DNA of 64,000 nucleotides from Acanthopleura granulata (Eukaryota; Mollusca; Polyplacophora; Chitonida; Chitonidae), in assembly GCA_016165875.1 (NCBI GenBank), contig JABBOT010000003.1:31105663-31169662 (forward strand). Direction: 5' to 3'. Below the pieces are notes generated by a model that searched no databases, was not told the origin of the DNA, and saw only the letters and a program-made list of their open reading frames with translations. Below, piece after piece: positions 49,546 through 61,869 of this stretch. Every line of letters begins with the position of its first letter. Within the stretch, counting starts at the first letter, position 1. The translations under genes and the position numbers were made by a program.

Positions 49546-51449
49546 AGCAAGTCGGATGGGACTATGCATCCAACTGTTCCACAAAGCAGCAGCAAGCTAA
49601 GTTTATTGCAACAACTGAGCCATTGACGTATATTGTCCTACTAGTTACAACCAATCTACCCTACAGTTCCTTTATGGAACAGCACTTAGATCTGTTTAGC
49701 ACAAAGGAGTATCCCTCAAAACAATTGCCAATTGTCAACAACTTACTAAAGAGGGTGCGCCTTGTCCCCTAAGTAGATTTTGCATCCAGAATGGTGTGAC
49801 ATGCAATCTGTGAGTGTCAAATGAGAAATTCACACACCTGCTAAAACGTCCACAAAAAAAGAAAATAAATAAAAAGCAAAAATAAAAATAAAGTGAAATA
49901 AAATAATATAAAATAAAATAAAATAAACGTCTAAACAAAAATCGAAAGTTTGGTTTTCTACAAAACCGTTACTTTAAAAAACTATATCAATTCTCTGAGT
50001 TAGGCTTAATTTCACAGCGGCATGTGGTACTGTGTGATGTTGGCAAGTGGTCGGTTTGGGGGTTTCCGTGACTTACTCCGGCTTATCTTCGTCAACCAGG
50101 CACTCCTATTATATAATGATTTATAAATCGAGTATTTCAATAACAGTTTATGGTTCGATAACGCAAGCACACCGTACATTTGTTAGGTTTTGTTACTCAG
50201 AATTAAACTGAAATACCAAACTTTGTGTATATGAAAAGGACATGGTCTGATTAGAGCGTGAAATGCATCAGTTGGTATTGTTTGATTTACGATCAGGCGT
50301 TGTTTGTGGGAAACTAACCTTTATATTCGTTTGGCGAACACGAAACCATTGTTATTCGTTAGGAGATTCTGGGTGGTTGCCTCCTGCAAGGCTTAAGCTG
50401 CAGTGCGGAGGGGTTAATATGTGCACGCAAGATGTAATTCTATATCATCCGTCCTTAATAAATGTCAACAGAGCCCAGACTGCACTTAAGGATATTAATA
50501 TCTGTTTCATGGTGTTTATCGGCATTGTGTATATGTTATGTTGATCGACACCACCCATTGCAAGTTACAACGCATATTGTCTGATAAATGCAACCACTGT
50601 ATGCTAATCAAGGGCTTCAGATGTATACGATTTCGGCAAGTCGAAGGCATTTTTATGAAGAAGTTTAATTTCAAGTCTATAAATATGACAATCCATTCTA
50701 CTTTTTCGACAAGTTGTTGTTCGTAACAACGCCATGATTGTCTAATTGTTTTATTTTATCTGGTAACTGACATATAAGCATGCGCTCGTTGTTTTAAGGG
50801 GACACAAAACTTTACATCCAACTGACTACGCAGTGAGTTACACTGACACGTTTTGTATTAAAAGAATATATACCATTTCATGCTGAAACTCGGTTTTCCT
50901 GAAGTTTTTCAGTTTATCATGTGTATACATTGTACAACAGACTACAGCATATAAAACCAGAGCAATGGCGACACCATGGCAATTTGTCGCTAGTCGGTTA
51001 ACCTCATTAAGGGTTCTACAACTGTTGATGTAAATGCATAATAAGTAGCAATTTCCACGCTCAATAGTATCATGACTTAAGCAGGATTGGGTAAAAAAAA
51101 ATGCAGGGTTGCTAATTGCAATTAATCAGACGTCACTGGTCTAAAATGACTCAAAATGATGTGTTGTCATCGCATTTAACAAACAGAAACATGGAAACAA
51201 TGTTTCGCACGTCGATCTGTTCATTAAATGAGGATGTAGTACACGTAAATATTGTCGTCATCCAACAGGGCAGAGCACTTCCTAGCTTGAAATTGAAATC
51301 TCGCGAGACGAAAATAGGTACATGTAGCCAGGATATTACCGGATTCCATTGTGAAAGATTGCACTGAAGGGTATATGGCAACTTTATTGCCTGTTAACAA
51401 CAGAGTCACATAAGCCAAAATGTGGCCGAAAGGTGGGTGTAAACGGAAT

Positions 51450-51581
51450 TATATATTCACTGGACAACCACACAGAGGCAATAGAATGTGGCTGTAGTTG
51501 CGCTTAGGAAGACATATATATTCACTGGACAACCACACAGAGGCAATAGAATGTGGCTGTAGTTGCGCTTAGGAAGACATA
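51450..51581. repeat. Perfect 65-bp tandem duplication
   Basis: The unit ATATATTCACTGGACAACCA ... TTGCGCTTAGGAAGACAT is present twice head to tail with no mismatch (51450-51514 and 51515-51579). It is not part of any dispersed family recognised here. Confidence 0.93.
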
Positions 51582-52334
51582 AGTACAGAATACTCTGTGT
51601 TAAACAAGTAACTAATTGATGTAAGTAAACATCAATGCAACCGCTTACTGGTACAGTGTTCTTCTGATGAGCTGTGAGTGAACAGATTACCGTTTGTATA
51701 TGTTAGAGACAGAAACAATTGCCCAGGGTTTATGAACTTTGAAATCGATTCATAAATGCTGTCATTTATTAAAAAATTAGTTCATACATTTTACAAGAAA
51801 TATAAGGATTTTCTTCATCGATTCAATACCATTCTGTGGAAACTGTAACCATAAATATTAAGTGCTGAGTACCGTTAAAAATTTTTCTTTTGAAAGGCAA
51901 ATAGGGTGACGGTTCGGGTCTCATGGGCTATTCTTCATCTCTCTCGCTAGAACAATATTTGAAGTATTGCATGCAAAACATAGCAGTGCCACGTCCTCTA
52001 TTTCGTTGTCAAATGGTATACGTCTGAGAAAAAACGTTAAATACTTTAGGTTTTTTCAGCGTGCTTTGACAGTGAAAAGTAGGTTAAACAGCCTCTTAAC
52101 ACAAGGCGATGGGAGGATGGGGACAAATAGCCGACCTGGTTACTCTGTCGTGACGGTTCAAACTGTAACCACGCACTATAAGCTATCGACACTTAAACCA
52201 GGCTGTTTTTTGAGCCATTATGAATCTTGGTTGTCCTCTTGGTTTTATGCCCGTCATATATCATATTGCCCTTTGACTGAACCTACATTTCTCCTTCGAC
52301 CATTGCTTTATGATATTTATTTATTTCAATACAG

Positions 52335-52430
52335 TTTCAATACGCCGAACATTTCACTTATACCAAGACATCCAGCATTATGGTGAGGAGTTACCGATTT
52401 TCCCACGTACGACCAGAGAGGCAATCTGAC
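52335..52430 (-). mobile_element. SINE fragment
   Basis: ACATTTCACTTATACCAAGA, CATCCAGCATTATGGTGAGG and CCCACGTACGACCAGAGAGG match the reverse complement of the main SINE family; both ends are eroded. Confidence 0.6.
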
Positions 52431-55400
52431 GTTACCACAGATAACCGAATAGAGTGCTGTAACAGATAGGGATGAATATCAAATTTCATACTTTCCTGCA
52501 GACACAATTGTCTACATTGCCTCAGCTTTAGGAAACCAGGATAATATAAATCTGAGTGAAATGAAAAATAGAAATTTTCCACTCAATAATGTATGGAGTG
52601 ACGGGAAATGGTGGGGAATGATTAGGGTAGCCGGGTTTATATTGGAGCATGCCCATCCGCAAAAAGCTACGGTGACAGAAATATTACCGTATAAAGCCAA
52701 TGCATAAATCTGATGCCCATATTGAGCGTTCTTCATGCCTAACATGGAAGCAGGCATTTCAAGGAGGAAACGCCTAAATGTGTGAAGTGATGTGCAAAAG
52801 ATGGATTGTTTGATTGCTATGTCTGCCCACAGACCGTTATTAGAGCCGTCTTTTACCCAGGGCGAGGAATTCTGTTTATCATTTCCTTCGTCATAAAGTG
52901 ACAAATTCCATGTGTTCATTACTTTGACTAGGCAGCCTTTGGCTACAGCAGACTTGTGCAATTTTGAAACTTCTCCTCAATTTTGTGCCGGGGGTTGCTT
53001 CTTATTACTTTCCACTTAAGTTGCAGTTATTTCTTATGAAGTGAGTTGCATAACGCCCCGTTGGCGCTTGTCACTTATGGGCAAGGAGCGCCTGCTTCAT
53101 CTACGGCGACGCCAGCAGGCTTCATTATATAAAACTGATTACAATCTCCAGGGACATCGGGCGCTATAACACTCGGCTTAAGACAAGGAAATCTTCATTA
53201 GCGTGGCCACGATATCCGCACATTATCACCCAACGTATAGGTTTTACTTACAGCCGGTTGCCGAATGTCTTCAACGGTATATTTCCCGTTCCCTCAAAGC
53301 ATTCGTCCAACGAGTATCGCCCTGAATACGTTCAGGAATAACTCTTTATTACTGTATTCATCGATGCTGTTTGCTACAGTACTAAGTTTGAAATATCTCA
53401 GATATGTTAAACCGAAGTGCCAGGAGTAAACCACCGACCTATGCTGGTTAAATTTTCTACGCGAGACACGTCGTATATGATCTCCACATACTTCATGCAA
53501 GACCACATATTCACTAGTGCTCTCTGAACGACATCAGCAGACTGTTATCAAACACGTCACGTCTGTCCTAGCCATTGAAAGACAAGCGCCTTAACAAATC
53601 GGCCATTATGAGCTCCATGTTCAAAACTGTTGATCCACGTCAAGCGTAAGAGGGTATGCCAACAACAATAGCAAAATAGGGCTTGGTTGAGTATTTATAG
53701 AAATGGTAACCAGGACGGTGTTCAGTATTGGTATACTTTCCCACAGAGATGCCCAGGGGATAAACATTAATTTCAAAACGTCCAGTCCCAAAGTAGATTT
53801 TATTTTTCAGAGCATATCCAAGGATGCAACAGGAACAGTTCAATTCACGAGTCATTGAAATAAAAATCATTTTTAATTTTAATATTTCTCTTATTAGTAT
53901 CCCCAAAGATCGTATACACGTGGGTCTTGTTTCTTTCAAACGACAGGGGCACTTCAGCCAAGTAACTTTTTACTCAAATGTTGGCAATGTTTAAATGCAT
54001 TTTTTTCGTGTCAGAAATTGTAGACTTCTCTTGCTGTGGACACGTACACCTTTCAGGCGCACGGTTTGATGTAATTTCTGCACGGCATATGTAAACTCTC
54101 CAGCAGGTTACGGCTTCACAGGCTCCGCCAGATGCATTTTGGTTTACGGCTTAACACATGCAAACGGGTATGTCTGGTGAAATAAAAGGATAATAAACCT
54201 ATTAGGTGTTTGGTGGGTCAGACTGCAGGCTTTAATTATAGAGGGTAGCACATCAGTGCGCCGCGTCTCCATATCACCCTGTGCGCTATTGTAAGTTAAC
54301 TCACGTCGACGTACCCTTTCTTCAGTACCACTCTTCCTACAGCATTGGATTTATTCATTCAGAATATACATGTGATGCTTTAAGAAGACGTACACATGCT
54401 CTGTAGCATGTTTTCTACATCATCTGCCTGTCTCATACTGACAATACACGGAACATCTTCTTTGACTCATCGTTTCCAATAACACCACAAAACATTGGAC
54501 GGGTCGGTCGTACACATCCAAGCGTAGAAATCGGCAATTTTGTTAATTCATCGAAAAGGGTTCCACCAATTACCGTTTGTCCTGGTGTCAGTGCAGCGCC
54601 TCACATAGGGCCTCAGTGGTTGGTGAAAGGGTATGGCCGGATGGGGTACCATTGTCAGATCTCTTTGGCATCGTGTTCCAGAAAAACCTTCATTGCCAAA
54701 TAAACCATTTTTGCTCCCCCCCCCCCCTCAATAGAAAATGTTTCTGTTATATTTATTCATTTGCAAAGTTACTCATTTAAAACTTTGCCATATATTTCGT
54801 GCATCGTTTACCAACTATCAACTTTAAAAACAGGCTGCGATATGTAGTAAAAGTCGATGTCGTGTTATGTACAGCTCATACTAAAAGTAGTATGACCAAG
54901 GCGCGGGCCGACAGGCAGGCAGGTAGGCAGACCGAGAGACGTACAATGCTGATTGTTGCATCTATAAAAGAAAAAAGACGTTCCAGTGCACGTCTAGAAT
55001 CGCCAAACGCCACGTACTGTTCCCCTCGCTTCCCCTACATTGCCCACACATATCGAACACGATACGCTCATCTGTTCTTTCTACGCCAAGCACGTGTTGG
55101 GTTCATATACCCAGCTGACAAGGTTGGACGTCCCTGAAAACCATAGTTAAAATGTGGATGTGTTTTCTCAGATGTTTGTAATTGACCAACACCAATCCGC
55201 GCTTATGAGGTTTAGATTTAAAGTTCCCAGAAGTATCCCATTGCCCTACTGACCCTCTTCCCGAGCACACCCACTCCTGTAGATTAAGAAAGCCCGTTCA
55301 TTTTTAAACTTCAGTCATTTAAGTAACAATTAATAATATCATACGCTATTAAAAACAAACACAAAACAAGAACCTTCAAAAAGGAAATGCAAAAATTGGT

Positions 55401-55470
55401 ATACATACGATCTGTCGACGAGTGGTTTTTATATCAAACAGTGAACTGTCTCTCCAGGGCCTCTGTTTGC

Positions 55471-55571
55471 CGAAGCTTTCTTAATTTACGTTGCGTGTAC
55501 TTAAATGCCATGGCGAATTTGTCGCTGCCCTGGAAGTTACGTGCACGTATCGTAACGCTAAGAAAGCTTCG
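55471..55571. repeat. Short imperfect inverted repeat (possible MITE)
   Basis: CGAAGCTTTCTTAATTTACG (55471-55490) pairs with CGTAACGCTAAGAAAGCTTC+G (55551-55571). The pairing continues through GTTGCGTGTAC versus GTGCACGTAT with mismatches. Confidence 0.45.
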
Positions 55572-55861
55572 AAAAACCGGTTACAGGTCGACGTGCAAAA
55601 TGATAGTGGGAGCCGCATTTGTCATATAGTTTCCGGGTCATTACGCTTAATTTTTATCGAATATTAAATCTTATAGAAATTGTGTAGCACCGAGCTAAGG
55701 GTTACGGTACACGTAAATCTCAGGCGCATAAAATACAGTTAAGCAATCGCTTTCAACAGACCGCTACTACAGTCTACTGAACGGCTATTCGCTCATGAAA
55801 TAGAATCAAGGTCTATGTGAATTCTGCATTGTAAAAGGCTATTGGAGAATGCTTTTGAGCC

Positions 55862-55915
55862 GTTCACAGTTAAGCCTTAACGCCACTAAAGGCGACTAAG
55901 CCTTTATATGTGAAC
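55862..55915. repeat. Hairpin of about 54 nt
   Basis: GTTCACAGTTAAGCCTTAAC+GCC, loop ACTAAA, GGCGACTAAGCCTTTATATG+TGAAC. The stem has GTTCACA and GGCG..AAGGC blocks with internal mismatches. It could be a transposon relic or a structured RNA. Confidence 0.45.
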
Positions 55916-57096
55916 AGAAAACGGATGACACGTTAGCAAAGGAATTGCGAAAGCGTTCAAAATTCGTTTGGAACTGGATGCAAATTCTTCCACGCTTCGT
56001 TTAACAATTCTATCACGACATGTCTCGCTTAATAATTATTCGACATTGTCATTGAGGTTTTGGTCCCGCGCATCGCGTCTCTCCTTGCACCACGACTAAC
56101 CGTGAACCAAATGCAAACAATTTTCTTGGTTGTAGTCTGTGAAAGGCATTGTGTGAGGGTCAGCCGGCCTGACGGTTCAGGAGATTGTTAACGCCACCGT
56201 GCAAGAGAGCCACCAAGAGCTTTTCATGTTATCTTCACCCATTTGAGGGTGTTAACAAAGTAAACAAGGCAACGCGTTAATTTGGACAGCATAAAGCATG
56301 ACCCCTGCACATGTATACGCATTTGTTGGCTACTCTCTGATGTTATCTTATATTTTGAACTTTTCCAAAAACCTTTATCTCATAATAAACCGTGGCCTAG
56401 GAAAAAGGCCTGGTTTGATAACTTCCCCTTTAACGTAAACAATGCTGCCTGTCTCATTACCCTCGTTCATTTTTCTAAATCATCCGTCATTCAGCAGTGT
56501 TGTGGGGCTGTTAATTTATCTCAAGGTTACCACCATCGCACATGTAGGGCCTATGTAAATGACCTGTGGGTAATAGAGATCTATTATACAGTGTGCAAGC
56601 AAAGAGGGAATAATGGCTCACAGGGCAACGTTCATGAATATGCATGCAGTTTATCTCTGAATATAGTTTCTCTCGACCCGTTTAGAGGGATTTATTTGGT
56701 GACTACAAATTATGCTAATAATTGTTCACTCTCATTGTGAATCTCTCATTAACATTAATCCAATTACGGTAATATAATCTTTCTTAATACACTGGTCGAA
56801 AATTGAGAAATATGATGTGGTTTTTACTCAGTTGGTCGTGACTTTGGCACATATTTGAGCTCAAAGTAGGAAAGGAGTCAGCTGCCACGCTCGTGATTAA
56901 CGAACATTTGTACATGTCGGCCTATTGTTTGAGAGGAAAGATGCTCAGTCAATAATCTCAATTTGTCTCAGCAATCAACATTGCGAAAGCTGCATTCGAC
57001 CGTGTGACGTCAGTAGTTATGGACCAATCCAAAAAATATGTGGAAATAAATGTATGTACCGGTATCTCAGTATATTTGTTGACATATATACCTGCT

Positions 57097-57260
57097 GGAA
57101 TGAATGAATGAATTATCCTGACTTAACGCCGCTTCTGGGATATCGCAGCCACTTCGTAAAAAGAACATGAAGAGATAGAAAACGGTCTTCCATTTCATAA
57201 TCATGAGAACATCCAAAATAAAACAATAATAGTCGGACATCTTTAAAACAAGCTAAAATA
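57097..57260 (-). mobile_element. LINE 3' tail fragment, diverged
   Basis: GGAATGAATGAATGAATTAT, then TGACTTAACGCCGCTTCTGG and GATATCGCAGCCACTTCGT, parallels the 38312 element's 3' block. The UTR-like DNA beyond (AACATGAAGAGATAG...) resembles a LINE 3'UTR. The right end is uncertain. Confidence 0.45.
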
Positions 57261-57815
57261 AGCAACTGCTGCTTGACCTGATGCCTTGTCCAACACGTAA
57301 ATCGGACCGAAGATAATTAGCCCGTTGCTCCTTCCTCAGTTTGTGGTGGCGTTTTGTGGGGAAAGATGGTATAACGTATTACCCATGTGTTGCAAAAGAG
57401 CAATGGTCAATTCAGCTTGTACCCGAGCGTCCACTGCGCGGTAAAAGTTATCTTTGACGTTATTCACTTTGGGATGTTAAAACTTTAAATGTAAGAAAGC
57501 ATGGTGGCAGTATATCAACTTCCATGTGAGTTGGTATATTTTAATGTCTTACGTTGTGCCTCTTACTTACCACAATTTAACGTGAAGACATGGCGTGACT
57601 GTGGGGAAGTAAATTTCGGCGACAGTGTGTAGTCCACATACTAACAGGTATACGTTTCCATTGCCATTAACGTCGAATATCAACACTAGTCCTTGGGACA
57701 GACTGAAATGTTCCGGTCAACATGACATATCCCGGGATTCAAGACATATAACATTTCCAAGTAACTCACGTAACAATTGCGAAAGTGAATACACCGAATC
57801 ACATTCGCCAAACTG

Positions 57816-57945
57816 ATTTATTTATTTATTTGATTGGTGTTTTACGCCGTACTCAAAAATATTTCACTTATACGACGGCGGCCAGCATTATGAAGGGAGG
57901 AAATCCACGGCCTTCCGCAGGTTGCTGGCAGACCTTGCCAATTTG
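57816..57945 (-). mobile_element. SINE copy, 5'-truncated, well preserved
   Basis: ATTTATTTATTTATTTGATT, GGTGTTTTACGCCGTACTCA, ATATTTCACTTATACGACGG, CGGCCAGCATTATGAAGGGA and CGCAGGTTGCTGGCAGACCT on the + strand are the exact complement order of the main family's 3' half. Confidence 0.85.
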
Positions 57946-58059
57946 AGCCCATAACCACAATGCTTGTGGCGTGATTTTCAAGTTTAAGTTTAATCGTCAT
58001 TCTCAGTTGTCGCAGTGTGAATGTGATAGATAGAAGTCCAGTGATCGTTTGTTCTCGAC

Positions 58060-58270
58060 GTGCATATTAAGCAAGTGATGGATGCATTTTGTCTGTGTGC
58101 ACGAGTGACTGGTGGATGCAAGTCGCGCACAATTAACTGGTGTGTGCCTACACAGATTGCGCAAGTAGCTGATGGATGTATATGTATGTGCATAAGTTAC
58201 TGGTGGATGTATATTGTCAGTGTGCATAAGTTAGTGTACAGACGTAACTGGTGGGTGTCTCTATACAGTT
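58060..58270. repeat. Degenerate minisatellite (ACTGGTGGATG motif)
   Basis: The core AACTGGTGGATG or a close variant recurs at about 30-50 bp spacing (GTGACTGGTGGATGCA, TTAACTGGTGTGTGCC, TAGCTGATGGATGTAT, TTACTGGTGGATGTAT, GTAACTGGTGGGTGTC), usually preceded by TGCATAAG or similar. Confidence 0.55.
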
Positions 58271-58285
58271 AGCGTGTATAAATTA

Positions 58286-58548
58286 AATTAAATAAAATCC
58301 ACTTTCCAAATGACATCTGCCAATCTTGTAGATATTTCACTCATTCGAAGGCGCCCAGCATTATGGTGGGAGGAACCGGGCAGAGCCCGACGGAAACTCA
58401 CGACCGTCCGGAGAATGCTGGTAGACCATACGGTAGGCGAGGAAGTCAGCATAAGCTGGATTTGAACTCTCAGCGGTCGCACTGCTGGGAGGCTTCTGGG
58501 TCAGTGCGCTGGGCTAGCGCGCTAACCGACTGAGCCACGGTGCCCCCC
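58286..58548 (-). mobile_element. Full-length SINE, minus orientation
   Basis: Complete from tail (TAGATATTTCACTCATTCGA) to tRNA-like head (GCGCTAACCGACTGAGCCAC, GGTGCCCCCC). The A-box complement is GACTGAGCCAC and the B-box complement GGATTTGAACTCTC. It is the second full-length copy, with 41277-41530. Confidence 0.85.
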
Positions 58549-58672
58549 AGAAAACCGTACAGATCAATACAAAACACTTCGTGATTAATGAAACGTTTAG
58601 ATTTCTTACACCATACAGTATTTTGTGATTAAATTTACATGTGTTCGTTAATTCAAAACCACCTGGTACTGG

Positions 58673-58735
58673 TAAATATTTATTTATTTATTTATTTATT
58701 TATTTTGATGGTATTTTGAAGAATATTTCACTTAT
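58673..58735 (-). mobile_element. SINE tail fragment with (TTTA)n
   Basis: AAATATTTATTTATTTATTT, then TTGATGGTATTTTGAAGAAT and ATTTCACTTATATG. Only the extreme 3' end of the main family remains. Confidence 0.55.
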
Positions 58736-59140
58736 ATGCTCAAATGTAAGTGTACACCACTGATATCGATATATTGGACCGTATATGTGGATTATATAGA
58801 GATCGCCACACACATATTAACGATCCACGGTGCACTTGGTGGCACCCACGGCCTATACTCTACTGCCGGCTAAAGAAAAAAATAACTGGGGAACTACCGT
58901 AGTGCCGATTTTAAAGCGATAATTCATCTAACACATGTGCAAACACATGCAAACGATAGAGCCCATTTCGCCCTGTTTCACAAGTCACTGGGTGAAATTC
59001 CGGTAAAACTTAAGACAACCCAGATCGTATTTTCCTTTGCTTCATTCCCGGAGATTTAACTATGCAGCTGCTTTTCTTCGGTGGCAGGAACCTATATTGT
59101 GTGTTTCCGGTGGGCTAAAAGACCAACCGACTCTGACGCA

Positions 59141-59374
59141 TTAGCTTTTCTCCAGAGCCGCGGCACTCATCCGCATTACCATTGTACCATGGAGACGGTA
59201 ATTGCCTCGAGCTATGGAACTGGACTGCGCAAAAAACAGCGTGTCTTGAGCAGCCATGGAAACAGCCTGGGCCGAGGAGATTACAGTAACAAACCCGATC
59301 AGGAAGAAGCACAAAGACAGCAAACCGCTGCCATTAAAGTTGAAACCAACTTTCCAATAAAATTTGATGGGCAT
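59141..59374 (-). CDS. Orphan open frame with a signal-peptide-like start, 77 aa, unknown
   Basis: It starts at an ATG (MPIKFYWKVGFNFNGSG) and has a hydrophobic core LLSLCFFLIGFVTVIS followed by SAQA, a plausible signal-peptidase site. The rest (VSMAAQDTLFFAQSSS ... MRMSAAALEKS) has no recognised domain. The region is less AT-rich than its flanks. It may be a first exon, since a donor-like GGTAATG lies near its end, or chance. The opposite strand is also open for 110 codons, which weakens the case. Confidence 0.2.
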   Translation of the reverse strand: MPIKFYWKVGFNFNGSGLLSLCFFLIGFVTVISSAQAVSMAAQDTLFFAQSSSIARGNYRLHGTMVMRMSAAALEKS

Positions 59375-60047
59375 ATATTGATTTGGCGCCGACTTTTTTC
59401 TGTCACGGTTTAACCTCTTTTGTCGGTATTTCCGAACGTAGGTTTAAATAAGATTTTGTTTGCTCGCGCATTCAGACAAGAGCTACAAATGTCTACATTA
59501 TCGCCAGGACGGATTTGGTTTATAAAGAGGCATCGAAGGTCTTTGGCCCTTTGAGCGTAAACGCATAGTATAGCTTTGCATTACAGTTACACATGTACTT
59601 CTTACCAAAATCGGACGAGATCTTCGTGATTAAGATAAACAGTGATTATTACAGTTGCCTTAATAATAATGGCAGTACTATTTGTTCATTTTTCTTGAAT
59701 TAAAGTTGGCTGAAAACAGAATTAGATGAAAATAGTAGAAGACAGGAATTGACAATGTTTGAAGAAATGTGTGGTATAAACTGTATAACGATCGAGGCTG
59801 GTATTTATGCTTTTCGACATTTGCTTTCTTTTTGATAAATGTTGTCTCACTCAAGCAATATGCTACAGACATTCGAAACAGCGCAATCTAAGTTTACTGA
59901 AACCAGCTCAACCAGTCACCAGCCTAATGTTTCTAATAACCAAGGAAAAGAACTTCGGATTTTTAAACTTATGATAAACGGCTGTTTAAATCGCTTTGTC
60001 TGTGTGTCTGTCAATCGGTCGGTCTGCCAACCTTAAATTATGACAAC

Positions 60048-60132
60048 TTATTTATTTATTTACCAGACTGCTGTTTTACGCCGCACTCCAGAATACTACA
60101 GTTATACCACTGCGACCAGTGCTACGATGGAA
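60048..60132 (-). mobile_element. SINE tail fragment
   Basis: CTTATTTATTTATTTACCAG, CTGTTTTACGCCGCACTCCA, GAATACTACAGTTATACCAC and TGCGACCAGTGCTACGATGG match the reverse complement of the main family with decay. Confidence 0.65.
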
Positions 60133-61673
60133 GGCAACTGGAAGGCGGGAAACGCACGACGATGCGCAGGTTTATCTTTAGCATCTTTTAGTCAGTCACA
60201 TTTTTGACAGAGTACCAGGCAACGCAGACTTCATGCGGGATGTTGCAACTAGCAATAGCCAATTTGCTCTTGCAATTTGCCTTTGTTATTTTTTTAGTAG
60301 TGAGACTGAGTTAAGGGTTGATCTCAGACTTATCGTAAGCGAGCGATGTAACGCCCTACACGATCAAAGCGGGATGTAAACCTCTGGTTGAACATTGGCT
60401 TTGATAATTGCTGATGAATGAGACATCAAGCACAGCCAGCACTTGGAGAGAAAATGAAACATGTGTCAAAACTGGACATTGAACTATTGCAACGATATTG
60501 GTCTCGCCACCGACGATGGCAAAGGGAATTTCTCCGCAGACGACACAGAATATGAAATTATTCCGCTTCATGCCACGTTGGTCAAAGCCATGATCTGTCA
60601 ATGGAGGCCTTGATCTGTTTACGCTGTGCAGGATAATACTGACAACGTGGTATTTATCAAAGATCGGGAAATAGGTTTAGCAGCGATTTTGAAACACGAC
60701 TGAGCCACCTCATCGTGGACGAAATCAGGCCTCCCCGTCTCAGGCAGTTATGGGCGAACTGATTGGCAATGTCTTTGCTATTCTGACGGCAGATCAATAT
60801 AATTATCTGATTCCCTTTTGATCACTCTCCAATTGAGTCGTTCATCATAGAGACGTCGCACCTAACGGTTCATATAGCTGTCACGGTGACCCGTGTCTTG
60901 TGGGTCAGCCGACCTCGAGGCTGACACTTTGAGGCGTGACGCTTCAAATGGATGGTCGATCTTGTGCTAAGGAAAAACACAGTGAATGTCATCTTGAAAG
61001 GTATCATATGTCACATTATAGAAACCTGACCAAAAAAAGCCTGATTATGGAATGTAACAATGTTTGACTTTTTACTACTATGTTTCATTTCAGGTCCTCG
61101 TTAGTGTGCATGTATTGAACGCGTTATAAAAACATATCGAGGTTACTCCATCATTATTCCGGAAATGATTGTCTCGAGGATGTCGCGCCTGCCTGTATAA
61201 TTTAGATTTTCCTCGCTTCGTTCTGTCTGCATTTTTGCCCCCCAAAAAAACAAACAAAAAAAACCTACATGGTTTGTATTGATATTATATAATGAAAAGA
61301 TTTGCCTTGGTGTGAGCAAATAGTTAGTTTCTCTGAGCTTTTCATTTGAATCATTGCTACTGTACAATTAATTATGTGTTAAAAATGACACAAATGGCTA
61401 TAGAAATAATACCAGCGCAAACCCTCCAATTGAGAACACATTGCTTGTTGAACGTCTCCTGCAAGGAAAAATAAAAAAAAAGATATTATTTCAGATTTAT
61501 TTTCAGCATTTACTTTTGATGTTTAAGTACATTTAATATTCTCTTGCTCTTGGGAAGCTTAAAGAGCCCCATTAGGACATGTCTTTTGAAGATGAAACTT
61601 GACATAGGAAGAAGAATGTATCTTATCTGTATCAAGTCACTTAGTTGATTCTTTCATCTTATTTTAATTGGTT

Positions 61674-61869
61674 TCATTTACAATTTTGGTGATGCCAGGA
61701 GTTGGTCTGAACAAGAAATGCACGAAATTCCTTGGGGAGAAAAGTGTGACTGGCGGAAATTGGCGCTTCCTCAGATCTGTTAGTTACTGGAGTCTCACGA
61801 AATGTATCAACGCCTCTTCCAGGAGACGGGCTCTTCAGCGATAGCGGGCTTCCCTCAGGCGCACCGAGT
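61674..61869 (-). CDS. Candidate 3'-terminal coding exon of an unidentified minus-strand gene
   Basis: The acceptor CTTTATTTCAATGTAG ends at 61870. An open frame then reads LGAPEGSPLSLKSPSPGRGV, DTFRETPVTNRSEEAPISAS and HTFLPKEFRAF to a TGA at 61674. It is Ser/Pro-rich, like a disordered C-terminal tail, with ATTAAA shortly after the stop (near 61655). No upstream partner exon was identified to the right within the window, so this is only a candidate. Confidence 0.18.

Larger units (their letters stand above)
42200..57090. other. Intergenic-type DNA, no supported gene
   Basis: Besides the repeats listed there are microsatellite-like stretches (49860-49930 AAATA-rich, 49010-49070 TATG/TGTG-rich), purine-rich DNA at 45090-45180, and scattered frames of 60-150 codons. 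The longest of these start at TTG or have no splice context or recognisable motif. Confidence 0.55.

Noticed and set aside
51967..52386. 139-codon + strand frame
   Set aside because: Its 3' end runs through a SINE fragment (52335-52430) and the remainder lacks motifs.
52512..52961. 149-codon minus-strand frame
   Set aside because: It starts at TTG and no domain is recognised. It looks more protein-like than most in its first half, but there is no supporting signal.
53640..53939. 99-codon minus-strand frame ending in a plausible protein-like segment (GKYTNTEHRPGYHFYKYSTK)
   Set aside because: It starts at TTG, with no recognised family and no clear acceptor. Could be a pseudo-exon, but I cannot support it.
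56282..56740. 152-codon + strand frame
   Set aside because: It begins at TTG, has no motif, and no splice or poly(A) context. Consistent with the longest chance frame in 64 kb.
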